Shown one piece after another: positions 1 to 9,017 of a DNA stretch of 19,682 nucleotides (the first letter of the stretch is position 1; the number at the start of each line of letters is the position of its first letter). The notes under the pieces are model-generated. The model did not search any database and was not told the origin of the DNA. It saw nothing but the letters and a program-made list of their open reading frames with translations. The DNA comes from JBCCTX01 sp964468435 (GTDB lineage Bacteria; Bacteroidota; Bacteroidia; J057). Position numbers and translations under genes: made by a program. The DNA lies in NCBI GenBank assembly GCA_964468435.1, contig CAYXVE010000077.1, positions 1 through 19,682 on the forward strand, written 5' to 3'.

Positions 1-1849
1 CTACTTGCCTTACTATCCCGTTTTTATACAAATGTCTTAATTGATTAATAATTAAATCCTTTATCGTTGCTTGATTAGTTTCCTCTAACAAATCCCTATG
101 AATAACTTGATAAAGTTCGTCGCTGGTACTCGCTCGATTATTTACCAGTTTGACAATTTTTAGTGTAAACTGTGTTAGCTCAAAGTCCTCTACTCCATAA
201 CGGTACTTTACAAGAATCCAAGATGAATGAGACATCTCTACAAGTTCTACGAAATCACTGAGCACAAACTTCCCCTTGGGATTAAAGGGAGCTTCTGCTT
301 TCTGTATCCTTAGGTAGCACACTGATAAAAAATCAAATGTGGGCGGACAAATTTCAAGTTCCATCTTTTTCTTTTCTATGAATAGTATTGCCTGACCATC
401 AAAATACTCATGAGGTGAAATAGGATTATTTTCACTTATTTCTGTAAAATTCTGATAGGGTGTTAAGGTTTCATCGAAAGGAGGAAGTTGATGTAGTATT
501 CTTGCCGTATTGGGGAAATATTTACTAAATATTTTACTTACTATGCTCCCAATATCAGGGAATTTCATAGCAGAAGATTTCTTATACTCCTTAAGGGAAG
601 GTAAGACTATGTTACCAGAATCCATAGGATTAAGCAATTGAAGCATACAACTAGCTAATCCTGTTTCGCCCATGAAAACAGACATATCCGGTTTTCGAAT
701 ATCCCATCCCGAGGGTAGGTATCCATATTCAGTTTTTAACTGTATAGCTGTATGTATAATTTCATAGGCTTTGTTTGTATAAATACTATTATTCAAATGG
801 TATCCCGCAAGAGCTAGCAAGTATGCGTTTGATCCATGACCATTGGTCAATGAAAAGTTAGTAGTGTGATTCGGAAGCTGAACAATATGATCGAGTACAA
901 TCTTTGCCTGTTTGCAATAAGATTCATCATCAGTATTAAAAAACCCTCTGAGTCTGGTTAAGGCTATACCGACACTACCGTGAGCCCAACCGCTTACCTC
1001 TTCACCTTTCATTAGCTTATCCGGTTCTGCTACAGAATCAGGATGCTCTAGCTTTGCTGGATGTATCCGAAAATCGGGCCAAGATACACTCTGTAATGTG
1101 AAATATTGATTTTCATACTCAAAAGCTTGCTTACCCAGCCAAATTATACCAGGAGCATTATAGGCTTTTCCGATCTCTGTAAGTACAAAACCTATCCCTG
1201 CTGCTCCATGAGAAAGTCCACATAAACTATCAATATAATTCGGCCTGTACCTCCATTTGAGCCCCCTTTTTGATATATAAATATTGTCTATTAAGTTTTC
1301 TAGACATGTTTGTAACAAATTGAAGATTTCCTCATTATCGCTTTGGGTATGCAATTTTGCTAGTACAAATAGATTGCCAGCATTTCCGCTTAACAGATCG
1401 TCGCTATAATGGTCTATAAAATATTGCTGATTTTCCAGGACTAGTTCCAAGGCTGTTTCAAGATACGCTGACTGTAGCGTTGCCTCAAACAATACACTTA
1501 ATACATAACATATTCCTGTCTTTCCTGTATAAAAAGCGAAATGATTACTTTCCTGATCCTTTGCTACTTGTAATAGCCATTTAGTAGAAAACTCTGCGAG
1601 CTTCAGATATTTTTCTTCTCCAGAATAGTTATACATGGATAGCAAATACAAAATGATTCCTCCATTACCTTTATAAATGGTTGTATCAGAATTGTAAAAA
1701 CTTTTTCCACGGTTTTTATGATCTATATCCAGCGTTTTCCAATAAATTATTCCGCCAGATGTAACACGCTGTGCAATGAGTTGCTCGTTGAAATCACACA
1801 ACCATTCGTTAAGATTGTGTATTTGATCCTGACTGAGGTGCTGATTCAT
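1..1849 (-). CDS. LanC/LanM-type lanthionine cyclase-like protein, zinc site lost, C-terminal extension (3' end off window)
   Basis: The frame runs from an ATG at 1849 to the window edge, giving 616 residues with no stop, so the C-terminus is missing. Residues about 55-409 show the repeated helix-plus-GxxG pattern of the lanthionine cyclase barrel: YKGNGG, YTGKTG, LSGNAGN, LSHGAAGIG (His214), GWAHGSVG (288-295) and MGETG (393-397). These resemble the LanM cyclase motifs. Asp151 and His214 match catalytic positions of NisC. The zinc ligands do not survive: the usual W-C-H/Y-G has Ala289 in place of Cys, and the usual L-C-H-G reads L-T-N-G (Thr335, Asn336). Residues 410-616 are an extension, ending (about 530-616) in a pattern like a PqqD/RRE winged helix. 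The likely role is ring formation or precursor binding in lanthipeptide maturation. Last visible gene of the minus-strand operon, 30 bases after the elimination gene. Family assignment is firm; catalytic activity is uncertain. Confidence 0.85.
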   Translation of the reverse strand, partial: MNQHLSQDQIHNLNEWLCDFNEQLIAQRVTSGGIIYWKTLDIDHKNRGKSFYNSDTTIYKGNGGIILYLLSMYNYSGEEKYLKLAEFSTKWLLQVAKDQESNHFAFYTGKTGICYVLSVLFEATLQSAYLETALELVLENQQYFIDHYSDDLLSGNAGNLFVLAKLHTQSDNEEIFNLLQTCLENLIDNIYISKRGLKWRYRPNYIDSLCGLSHGAAGIGFVLTEIGKAYNAPGIIWLGKQAFEYENQYFTLQSVSWPDFRIHPAKLEHPDSVAEPDKLMKGEEVSGWAHGSVGIALTRLRGFFNTDDESYCKQAKIVLDHIVQLPNHTTNFSLTNGHGSNAYLLALAGYHLNNSIYTNKAYEIIHTAIQLKTEYGYLPSGWDIRKPDMSVFMGETGLASCMLQLLNPMDSGNIVLPSLKEYKKSSAMKFPDIGSIVSKIFSKYFPNTARILHQLPPFDETLTPYQNFTEISENNPISPHEYFDGQAILFIEKKKMELEICPPTFDFLSVCYLRIQKAEAPFNPKGKFVLSDFVELVEMSHSSWILVKYRYGVEDFELTQFTLKIVKLVNNRASTSDELYQVIHRDLLEETNQATIKDLIINQLRHLYKNGIVRQV

Positions 1850-1879
1850 CTCTTATTTTATTACAAGTATGATGTAACA

Positions 1880-2707
1880 CTAAGCCTCATATTCATCTTC
1901 CAGTATCCTTTTTAATAAATACGCCACAAAAGCTTCATCATAGTTTTTAATGCCAAGCCTGTTGTTGGTCATGTGTATAAGACTTTCCATCACACTGAAA
2001 TAAGAATCATCTGTCATTACCCGGTCAAGATCGGCAAGTAGTTGCTGGTTTCCCTTGAACCATTGGTCAAGCCAAGATATACCAGTGCTATTATTGGAAA
2101 AAAAGATTTCAGAAAGGTCTCTAAAAAAATTGGTACGCCTCATTCCATTATATTGAGGTTCAAAATAAGCATGTATAAGATCCTCTCTGTCGGTTTTTTT
2201 GTCAGACAGGCCACTGTAAGAAAACCAGTTCTGTGTGTAGGAAGTAAATAATTGAATAAGTTCACGGGATGTTTTCCCGCTCGCTTTTGCCATGGCAAAA
2301 TGTAGAATGACACCCCGGGTTAACATGTCATCTGACTTTTCATTTAATACAGCCATACAAACCTCAGATGATAGCTGAAAATGTTGCTCAGCAATAGGTA
2401 GCGCTTTTATACCACCATAACGTAACATTTCGGGTTGATATATTTCTTTATTAACCTGAAATTTATCTGTGGTAAATAATTCCTGGATTTTTGTATCGAT
2501 TACCTGCTCAGCGGAGATACACCCTCTAAAACGTAATCTTAAATGTTTTCCACCTTCGTTGTAGCGAATAAAAAAAAACCGATCGATCAGCTTCTGTTCT
2601 GTAAGCTGACGGGCCAGTTCTTGAACCAGGTGAGTTAAAACCCAGTTTCGATCAGATTCAGTAAAGACATGGTAAGAAAACCAGCATCTGGTATTACACG
2701 CCTCCAT
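1880..2707 (-). CDS. LanB elimination-domain protein (SpaB C-terminal / thiopeptide-type biosynthesis domain)
   Basis: A 275-residue protein that matches the stand-alone form of the LanB C-terminal domain, which removes glutamate from glutamylated Ser/Thr to give dehydroalanine and dehydrobutyrine. The N-terminal part has the typical FFFIRY (Arg48) followed by HLRLRF (His55). The C-terminal part has IHMTNNRLG with His245, in the place of the catalytic His961 of NisB, followed by a helix ending in YLLKR. Arg48 would correspond to NisB Arg786 (homology from memory). The length is normal for a separate elimination protein. Its ATG shares one base with the stop of the upstream glutamylation gene (TGATG), so translation is probably coupled and the two proteins should act as a pair. 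No signal peptide or membrane segment is seen, so it is cytoplasmic. Confidence 0.9.
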   Translation of the reverse strand: MEACNTRCWFSYHVFTESDRNWVLTHLVQELARQLTEQKLIDRFFFIRYNEGGKHLRLRFRGCISAEQVIDTKIQELFTTDKFQVNKEIYQPEMLRYGGIKALPIAEQHFQLSSEVCMAVLNEKSDDMLTRGVILHFAMAKASGKTSRELIQLFTSYTQNWFSYSGLSDKKTDREDLIHAYFEPQYNGMRRTNFFRDLSEIFFSNNSTGISWLDQWFKGNQQLLADLDRVMTDDSYFSVMESLIHMTNNRLGIKNYDEAFVAYLLKRILEDEYEA

Positions 2708-5424
2708 CAGTATATTACAGTTAAGTTTGATAAGGTATCCATTTTTGTCTTAATATTTTTCTCAGACGAGCTATACCATTGTATAAGCATTTCACTTACT
2801 GCTCCTCCAGGTACTTCCGCTTTTCCAGGCAACATTTCTTCTATGCGGATGTATGTACCAGCTTTGCGAACAGCTTTTCTGAATAGCCGGACCATCAATG
2901 GAGACTCAAAGTCAATATATTGGGGTTTATAGTCATCGAAGGTTGAGTTTTCTCCAGCCTGTTTTTGATAGGGAGTTATGAATATAAAACAGTGTTGGGG
3001 TATAGCATACTCATTTCGCCACCTTTTCAACTGATACCAGTATTCAAAATCCGAAACAGAAGGAGCATTATCAGGTAAAAACTTGCAGGGTACCTTCCAG
3101 CATTTACGGAATAGTATCAATTGGTCTTCAAAAACAACTCGTGGAAAAGAGATGACATCATCTGAACTACTATTGGATTCAACATATTCATACAGCCAGT
3201 TTTGTAGGGGATATATAGCAAAGGGTATTGAAGGAGAAAAAGATACTAGCAGTTGATAAAGTTCCGAACGCGTAGTGGCAGTTTGTAAACATAAGTCAAA
3301 TGGAAGAATTTTTTTTCCACTAGAATGATCCACAAGGTATACTGAATCAGATTCACAACGGACCATGAGATCACGGATACTGATCTGATTCTCGACAGGC
3401 AAATTGGTATTCCCGCCAGGAATAACGATTTCATACGGCAGCAAAGGAGGATGAATATTTGCATTAAAGCAGGATGCATCTTTAATTTCAGTTGCAAGGC
3501 TATCCGATAAAAAAGTATGATTCATTTGCCTTATCTCATGAGTTGCCGTTTTAGAAAATAGATGCAAAAAACGGCCATGTCCACGTCCATATCCGTTAAA
3601 AACACTATTAACCACTCCATAGATTTTTCTGTGTTTATCGCCATATAATTGCACATGTGTACCCTTGGAGTATGATATCGTTTGCTGGATATTTCTTCCA
3701 AACACGTTTCGAAGCTCTTCGCCAGAAAAATTTATTTGTTCATTGTTGGAAGTCTTGTCTTTGATCAGCTCGTTAAAGTGATTCTTAAATATCTTCTCTT
3801 CCTGTCTCCAATGATCCTTTTCCGCCTCCAGGATTTCTGAAATGCAAGTGTTCTTCCCTTCTTTGTTAGGTTTTACATACTCCCTGTAGTAATGTTTATA
3901 AAATTCAATAAGGGGCACACTCTCCTTATTGGGATAGTGATATCGGAAAAAGTGATACCGCTTTTTGTTCTGATTTTTCAATGGAGAAAGTGGTAATAAG
4001 ATTTGATAGAGTTTATCCAGCTTTTGCACAAGAGGTTTTATATCTTCTGAAGTGTAAGGTATAGCCTTTGATATAGAAGCATCTTCATAAAAAAGATTTT
4101 CTCTTGAAAAATATAAACCATTGAAATAACGAATTCTGAACGAAGTATCGCGATTCAATTCATTTAAAAAACGTCGTTTAGCTTCTTGATTATCCTCACC
4201 TTCAGAGAAAGGAAGGCGGTTATTAGCACAAAAGGTGCGGACTGTGTCTTTTAAAGCCTGATAACTCCTGTCCAGTATTTGTTGCCTTATGAGTGTTTCT
4301 GCAGTATTTAACTGAAACGCTGCATCTTGTAAAGATTCTAGCGTATTTTTCAGTCTATTGATATCAGGATTTGTCAGACTTATCCCATGAAGAAACTCAA
4401 GGAATTTGACCGTCCATTCGGGATCAGTACCCGAGACATTAATATTGGGCTCGATGAGACCAGTATCAATGAGTTGTAACAGATACTGCTCTATATCGGA
4501 AGATTGAGTTTGTTCAAATGCTTCTGTAAGATTTTGTGACAGGACTTTAATATTTGTATCTCCCTCAATGTAGGAGATGATATGATCAAGCCCCAAGTTT
4601 CGATCTATATGCTGAAAAACCTCGACATTGTTGAAATTGACAAGATAGCTGTAAACCTTTTCCTGTATTTCTAAGGTCGGATTCAGCTTTAATGGAATAT
4701 TCTTAACTATATCAGGTACCTGTAAAAGTAAGCCCTTCATATAGGGTAAGAGATAAGTGTTGAGCCTTACTTTAGCCTTAATTACGTCTTTTTCTTTCGG
4801 AGAAAGCCCCATACTAAGGCAGGTAAAACGGCTGAAAGGAGATGTCTTAGTGTATTGACGAGTGAAATATTTTAAAAACGCTGCCTCTGACTGTATATCA
4901 GTTTTTTTCAATTTATCAGGTGTAGTGTTCAGATATCTTTCTAGTCGGGAAAATAAAGATTGTGAGGATAATTGCAGTGATTGAATAAGAGCTTCATTAT
5001 CTCTGATAAGCCCTTGAAAATGTTGCCTTGTATCAACTAATGCCTCCTTAAACAATTCCTCTCCCTTTGAATATGTGTGCTGAGCAGTGGACAGGCGTTG
5101 GTGGTACTGATCCAGTAATTCTTGTTCTTTTTCATTAAGATATTCTCTGATAACAAGTTCCTCTTTACGTTTCAGCTTTTTTCTGTTATGTATAGCTCTT
5201 TTACAGTTGAGAAGCTTGTTTCTATCTTTGGGATGCTGACATGACTGTATCTTGTCAAATAGTAGATCAGTAAAATTGTCACAGATTTCTCCAGTATTCT
5301 GTTCCATTTGCCTTAAATTTTCAAAAAAAAGCTGGAGTTTTTCTGAATAAAGTAGATCAGTTTGTTCAATGGGAACCGGAGAAACTCTATGCAAAAGTGA
5401 AGGCTGTATGTATATATTCCTCAT
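2707..5424 (-). CDS. LanB-type lantibiotic dehydratase, glutamylation half (split LanB)
   Basis: A 905-residue cytoplasmic protein matching the N-terminal (glutamylation) part of class I lanthipeptide dehydratases. These use glutamyl-tRNA to glutamylate Ser/Thr of the precursor. Family signals are FTRQYTKTSPFSRFT (about 187-201), which matches the R-x3-R-x-T-P-F-G motif with Lys193 at the second Arg and Ser195 at the Thr. Further on are YHFFRYHYPN followed by VPLIEFY in the middle, and GYGRGHGRFLHLF. The elimination domain is absent and is encoded by the next gene. At 905 residues it is longer than the roughly 700-residue half in NisB. Most of the excess seems to lie before residue 190, where a Lys/Glu/Gln-rich, probably coiled-coil stretch (about 75-160) occurs. 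Start chosen at the ATG that overlaps the HlyD stop (ATGA). Confidence 0.88.
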   Translation of the reverse strand: MRNIYIQPSLLHRVSPVPIEQTDLLYSEKLQLFFENLRQMEQNTGEICDNFTDLLFDKIQSCQHPKDRNKLLNCKRAIHNRKKLKRKEELVIREYLNEKEQELLDQYHQRLSTAQHTYSKGEELFKEALVDTRQHFQGLIRDNEALIQSLQLSSQSLFSRLERYLNTTPDKLKKTDIQSEAAFLKYFTRQYTKTSPFSRFTCLSMGLSPKEKDVIKAKVRLNTYLLPYMKGLLLQVPDIVKNIPLKLNPTLEIQEKVYSYLVNFNNVEVFQHIDRNLGLDHIISYIEGDTNIKVLSQNLTEAFEQTQSSDIEQYLLQLIDTGLIEPNINVSGTDPEWTVKFLEFLHGISLTNPDINRLKNTLESLQDAAFQLNTAETLIRQQILDRSYQALKDTVRTFCANNRLPFSEGEDNQEAKRRFLNELNRDTSFRIRYFNGLYFSRENLFYEDASISKAIPYTSEDIKPLVQKLDKLYQILLPLSPLKNQNKKRYHFFRYHYPNKESVPLIEFYKHYYREYVKPNKEGKNTCISEILEAEKDHWRQEEKIFKNHFNELIKDKTSNNEQINFSGEELRNVFGRNIQQTISYSKGTHVQLYGDKHRKIYGVVNSVFNGYGRGHGRFLHLFSKTATHEIRQMNHTFLSDSLATEIKDASCFNANIHPPLLPYEIVIPGGNTNLPVENQISIRDLMVRCESDSVYLVDHSSGKKILPFDLCLQTATTRSELYQLLVSFSPSIPFAIYPLQNWLYEYVESNSSSDDVISFPRVVFEDQLILFRKCWKVPCKFLPDNAPSVSDFEYWYQLKRWRNEYAIPQHCFIFITPYQKQAGENSTFDDYKPQYIDFESPLMVRLFRKAVRKAGTYIRIEEMLPGKAEVPGGAVSEMLIQWYSSSEKNIKTKMDTLSNLTVIY

Positions 5425-6698
5425 AGTTGTATATTTTTATCAAATAAAGCTATGATATGTCCAAAAATGCGCTGTAGTAAGCTCAGATCTTCGGTTATAA
5501 TGGATGCAGAACCACTCAAATATTGTTTAAAAGGGATGGTTATGTTGTAGCTAGTTTTCAATTGATGATTGAGAGAAACGGCAATCAGATAATTTCCTTC
5601 ATTTGGCACCAGGGAAACTTCGCCCACTATTCCCTCTAGTGTTCCATATTCTTGGTAAGGAAAGTGATCTAGTCTGATCTTTACCCGTTGGCCTGGTTGA
5701 ACTTTACCAGAGCCTTTTACCGGCAATGTAATCTTTCCGATATACGTTCCATCATCAGGAACTACTGAGAGGATAGCTTCATTAGGGTTGATGAACTGGT
5801 TTTTAGAAAATTTCTGTAAGTACGTAACTCGTCCGGAGATAGGAGCACTTAATAAATATTTTTGTTCCCATTCCGAAATAGCTCCCAGCATTCTTTTAAT
5901 TGATTCTCGTAGGCTTAAGATAACTTGAAAATAAGCGTCACTATTCTCTTTTTGACTGATTAGTAACGCCTCTTCAAGTTTTTGTTTTTGTAGATCGTTT
6001 TGAAAAATTTCAAAATCAACATTTGTTAATACCCCTTTCTTTTCAAGCCATTCTGCCTTGGCAAGTTCAAGACTTTGTTGACTGATTCCATCAATATTGA
6101 GAAGAAACGAATCACGGTGTATTTTCTTATCAAATAGCTCCTGTTGCTCTTTTAGGAGTGCCTTTTTGGAGGTGAGAATTTTTCTAAGATCATCAGTCTG
6201 TCGAATCTGTGATTCAAGATTTCCCTGAAGTTCTTCTTGAAACCTTGAAGTAGAAAGGTATACGTATCTCTGATATTCTTCAACCAAAAGAGAATATAAG
6301 TCTTGCATATCTCCAAGGATAAGCGAGTGATCGAGCTTATCCAGATTGCGGTAATCACTTTTTTGTAAAGTTGTTTCCAGTGTTTTTTTTAATTGTAGGA
6401 TGTCATCGTGTTTGACTGGATTCATAATAATACCCAAAGGAGTCTGTGCCTCGACCTGACTCCCTTCTCCTACAAAAGGCACATAGTTTCCGGCCTGTCG
6501 CGCGTATACTTTTACTGGAGGAAGGTCTGTTGCAATATCAATTCCTGCCGTTAATACTGTCGGATATCTAATAATTGCAGCCATTGATAAAAAAAGTAGA
6601 AATACTACGGCCAAGGCACTAATCCCCCAACGCTCATACCATGTTGGGATGATCTCAACCATATCTTCCAGACGATAAGCTTCATTATTTTCCTTCAT
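5421..6698 (-). CDS. HlyD-family membrane fusion (periplasmic adaptor) protein
   Basis: A 425-residue adaptor that would bridge the inner-membrane PCAT exporter to an outer-membrane channel. There is a short cytoplasmic N-terminus, then one membrane segment at about 25-44. A first half-lipoyl region (about 62-92) is followed by a long Gln/Lys/Leu/Glu-rich coiled-coil hairpin (about 95-275). The second half-lipoyl region begins with APISGRV (about 284), and beta-barrel segments (VKGSGKVQPGQRVKIRL) follow. Its ATG overlaps the stop of the PCAT gene (ATGA) and its stop overlaps the start of the LanB gene (ATGA), so it is fully inside the operon. This is the usual partner of C39 ABC exporters in Gram-negative bacteria. 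No outer-membrane TolC-like gene is seen here, so one must be encoded elsewhere. Confidence 0.9.
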   Translation of the reverse strand: MKENNEAYRLEDMVEIIPTWYERWGISALAVVFLLFLSMAAIIRYPTVLTAGIDIATDLPPVKVYARQAGNYVPFVGEGSQVEAQTPLGIIMNPVKHDDILQLKKTLETTLQKSDYRNLDKLDHSLILGDMQDLYSLLVEEYQRYVYLSTSRFQEELQGNLESQIRQTDDLRKILTSKKALLKEQQELFDKKIHRDSFLLNIDGISQQSLELAKAEWLEKKGVLTNVDFEIFQNDLQKQKLEEALLISQKENSDAYFQVILSLRESIKRMLGAISEWEQKYLLSAPISGRVTYLQKFSKNQFINPNEAILSVVPDDGTYIGKITLPVKGSGKVQPGQRVKIRLDHFPYQEYGTLEGIVGEVSLVPNEGNYLIAVSLNHQLKTSYNITIPFKQYLSGSASIITEDLSLLQRIFGHIIALFDKNIQL

Positions 6699-8881
6699 GT
6701 TCCTAATTCTAATTGGTTCTTGATTAAATGATAGTAACCACCTTCTAGTTTGATCAACTCATTGTGTGTTCCCTGTTCTATAATTTGCCCGCTATTTAGG
6801 ACAACTATCTGGTCTGCATGACGCACGGTACTAAGGCGGTGGGCAACTACTATAACCGTCTTCCCTCTAAAAAAACGATTTAATTTTTCTGTAATCTCCT
6901 TTTCATTGTTGGCATCCAATGAGTTAGTAGCCTCATCAAAAAAGATGTACTCGGGATTTCTGTAAACAGCCCTTGCTATTAATATACGTTGCTTTTGTCC
7001 TTCGCTAAGCCCTATGCCATCTACACCGATCATACTTTGGAAACCGGAAGGCAAACCTGAAATAAAGGTATCGACATTTGCCACTCGAGCAGCTTCATAT
7101 AGTCGTTCTTCATCAATCTGCTGAGTACCAAAAGCAATATTCGCTGCTATAGTATCCGAAAAAATATAGCCCCCCTGTAGAACTGCTCCGCATCGTTTTC
7201 TCCAGGAGGTTGGCTCTAGGCCTGATAAAGGAATACGACCTATATGAATTTGGCCCTGATCAGGATCTATAAATTTGAGAAGTAATTTGATTAACGTAGT
7301 TTTTCCGCTACCGCTAGCTCCTACAATAGCGGTCATTTTTCCTGCTGGTATAAATAAGTTAATGTCTTTTAATGCTACCTTATCAGAATGTTTATCATAC
7401 TTAAATGTAACATCCTCTAATTCAATATTTCCAGTTGTAGTTTCGCTATGATTATGAGTGGCAAGTTGGTCATCACTTTCAGCTTTCATATTGAAAATTT
7501 CATTAATACGTTGAAAGCTAAGTCGTGCATCCTGCCAGTTTCGGAAAAAATCTATGAACTGAAGGACTGGGCTATTTAGTTGACCTGTGATATAAGAGAT
7601 GGAAAGCATCATTCCCAGTGTCAATTCTCCCTTTAATACCAAGCTGGCAGAAACTACGATAATAAGAATATTCTTAAATTCTCCTATAAACAGCGTCCCA
7701 ACTTGCTGCGACTGTTCTATGTTAAGGCTAGAAAAGTTAAGTTTGAATAATTTTGCCTGTTTTTCTTCCCATTCCCATCTCTTAAGCCTTTCAGCCCCAT
7801 TGAGCTTGATTTCATGCATGCCTTGAACGACTTCGATTAAAGTATTTTGGTTATCAGCAAGCTGAAGGAATTTACCATAATCCACATCCTTCCTCTTTTT
7901 CATGAATCCTAGAATCCAAACGGTACTAAGGGCAGTTCCTACGAAGAAGATCAAGGCAATGTCAAAGCTGTAAAGCATAAGTACAATGGAAAAAACAAGA
8001 AGGTTGATAGCAGAAAATAATGTATTGACAACCGTATGAGTGAGAAATACCTCAATCCTCCTATGATCCTGCATACGTTGCATGATATCAGCCGTTTTTC
8101 GGGAATCAAAAAAGGAAGCAGGGAGTGACATAAGCTTTAACAAGAAATCGGATAACAGCGATATACTTACACGATTACCAATGTGTAGTAATACCCGGGT
8201 TCGTATCATCTCCACAAAGGTCCTACCCGTGAAAACCATGAGCTGAGCAATGCATATCATGTAGATGAATCCAAGATTCTCAGTCTGAATACCCGTATCA
8301 ACAATAGCCTGTGTGAGAAATGGCAAAACCATTCCCAGAAGCGTGGCAAGAAGTAATCCTATAAAGATTTGAGTAAATAAGCCTTTATAATCTTTCAAAT
8401 AATGGATTAATTCCCCCAGCCCATTCTCTTTACTTACATGATTTTCTTTATAGAAGCTGGCTTGAGGTTCAAGAAGTAAAGCTATACCAGTATTTAATCC
8501 CTTTACCTCCCAATGCTCGGTAAACTGCTTACCACTCAAACGAACCTTTCCTTTCCCAGGATCAGCAATGTAGAAATGATCTTTTCGAATGTTATATAAG
8601 ACTACATAATGAGCTTGGCCCCAATGAAGGATTGCAGGTAATGGAACTCTCTTTAATTGTTCGCAAGTCAATTGTGCAGCGAGTGTTTTAAAACCAATAC
8701 TTTCAGCGGCTTTCATAAGCCCTGCCAGTGAAGATCCATCACGGCCTATTCCTGCCAAATTACGCAGGGTTATTAAGGAATATGAGCTACCATAGTATTT
8801 GCATACCATACTTAAACAAGCAGCTCCACAATCCATTACATCTAACTGCCTGACAAGCGGAAAGGGCCTTTTAAATCTCAT
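6695..8881 (-). CDS. Peptidase-containing ABC exporter (PCAT, C39 bacteriocin-processing)
   Basis: A 728-residue inner-membrane exporter that should cut the leader after a double-glycine-type site and pump out the mature peptide. Residues 1-140 form the C39 peptidase: Gln12, Cys18 in MDCGAAC, His91 in AHYVVL and Asp107 in ADPG make a complete catalytic set. Residues about 160-450 are the six-helix transmembrane domain. The ATPase domain has Walker A GASGSGKTT (521-529), signature LSEGQ (625-629, a variant of LSGGQ), Walker B YIFFDE (645-650) and the H-loop His681. Start chosen at the ATG at 8881, because MRFKRPFPLVRQLD is the normal PCAT N-terminus. The frame stays open further upstream only through the N gap. 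It is the first visible gene of the operon. An intact C39 triad implies that the missing precursor has a GG-type leader. Confidence 0.93.
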   Translation of the reverse strand: MRFKRPFPLVRQLDVMDCGAACLSMVCKYYGSSYSLITLRNLAGIGRDGSSLAGLMKAAESIGFKTLAAQLTCEQLKRVPLPAILHWGQAHYVVLYNIRKDHFYIADPGKGKVRLSGKQFTEHWEVKGLNTGIALLLEPQASFYKENHVSKENGLGELIHYLKDYKGLFTQIFIGLLLATLLGMVLPFLTQAIVDTGIQTENLGFIYMICIAQLMVFTGRTFVEMIRTRVLLHIGNRVSISLLSDFLLKLMSLPASFFDSRKTADIMQRMQDHRRIEVFLTHTVVNTLFSAINLLVFSIVLMLYSFDIALIFFVGTALSTVWILGFMKKRKDVDYGKFLQLADNQNTLIEVVQGMHEIKLNGAERLKRWEWEEKQAKLFKLNFSSLNIEQSQQVGTLFIGEFKNILIIVVSASLVLKGELTLGMMLSISYITGQLNSPVLQFIDFFRNWQDARLSFQRINEIFNMKAESDDQLATHNHSETTTGNIELEDVTFKYDKHSDKVALKDINLFIPAGKMTAIVGASGSGKTTLIKLLLKFIDPDQGQIHIGRIPLSGLEPTSWRKRCGAVLQGGYIFSDTIAANIAFGTQQIDEERLYEAARVANVDTFISGLPSGFQSMIGVDGIGLSEGQKQRILIARAVYRNPEYIFFDEATNSLDANNEKEITEKLNRFFRGKTVIVVAHRLSTVRHADQIVVLNSGQIIEQGTHNELIKLEGGYYHLIKNQLELGT

Positions 8882-8885
8882 TAAA

Positions 8886-8900
8886 TGCAACTTTGTTGCA
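8886..8900. repeat. Perfect inverted repeat just before the PCAT start
   Basis: TGCAAC, a TTT loop, then GTTGCA form a perfect 6-bp stem, ending 4 bases from the PCAT start codon. In the minus-strand transcript it would fold in the 5' leader, over the ribosome landing site. It is too short to be a terminator and has no U-run. It could be a translation control or operator element, or chance. What lies upstream is hidden by the gap. Confidence 0.4.
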
Positions 8901-8917
8901 GAAGTTACAAAACTTTT

Positions 8918-9017
8918 NNNNNNNNNNNNNNNNNNNNNNNNNNNNNNNNNNNNNNNNNNNNNNNNNNNNNNNNNNNNNNNNNNNNNNNNNNNNNNNNNNN
9001 NNNNNNNNNNNNNNNNN
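8918..9017. other. Assembly gap (100 N) between divergent operons
   Basis: Exactly 100 N, the conventional placeholder for a gap of unknown size, so the true distance is not known. It separates the minus-strand lanthipeptide operon from the plus-strand surface-protein operon. It therefore covers the promoters of both and the most likely location of the lanthipeptide precursor gene(s). No precursor-like ORF is visible in the bases on either side (8882-8917 and 9018-9046). Confidence 0.97.

Noticed and set aside
1718..1915. 65-residue plus-strand ORF
   Set aside because: Lies across the start of the cyclase gene and the end of the elimination gene on the other strand; no recognisable protein pattern.
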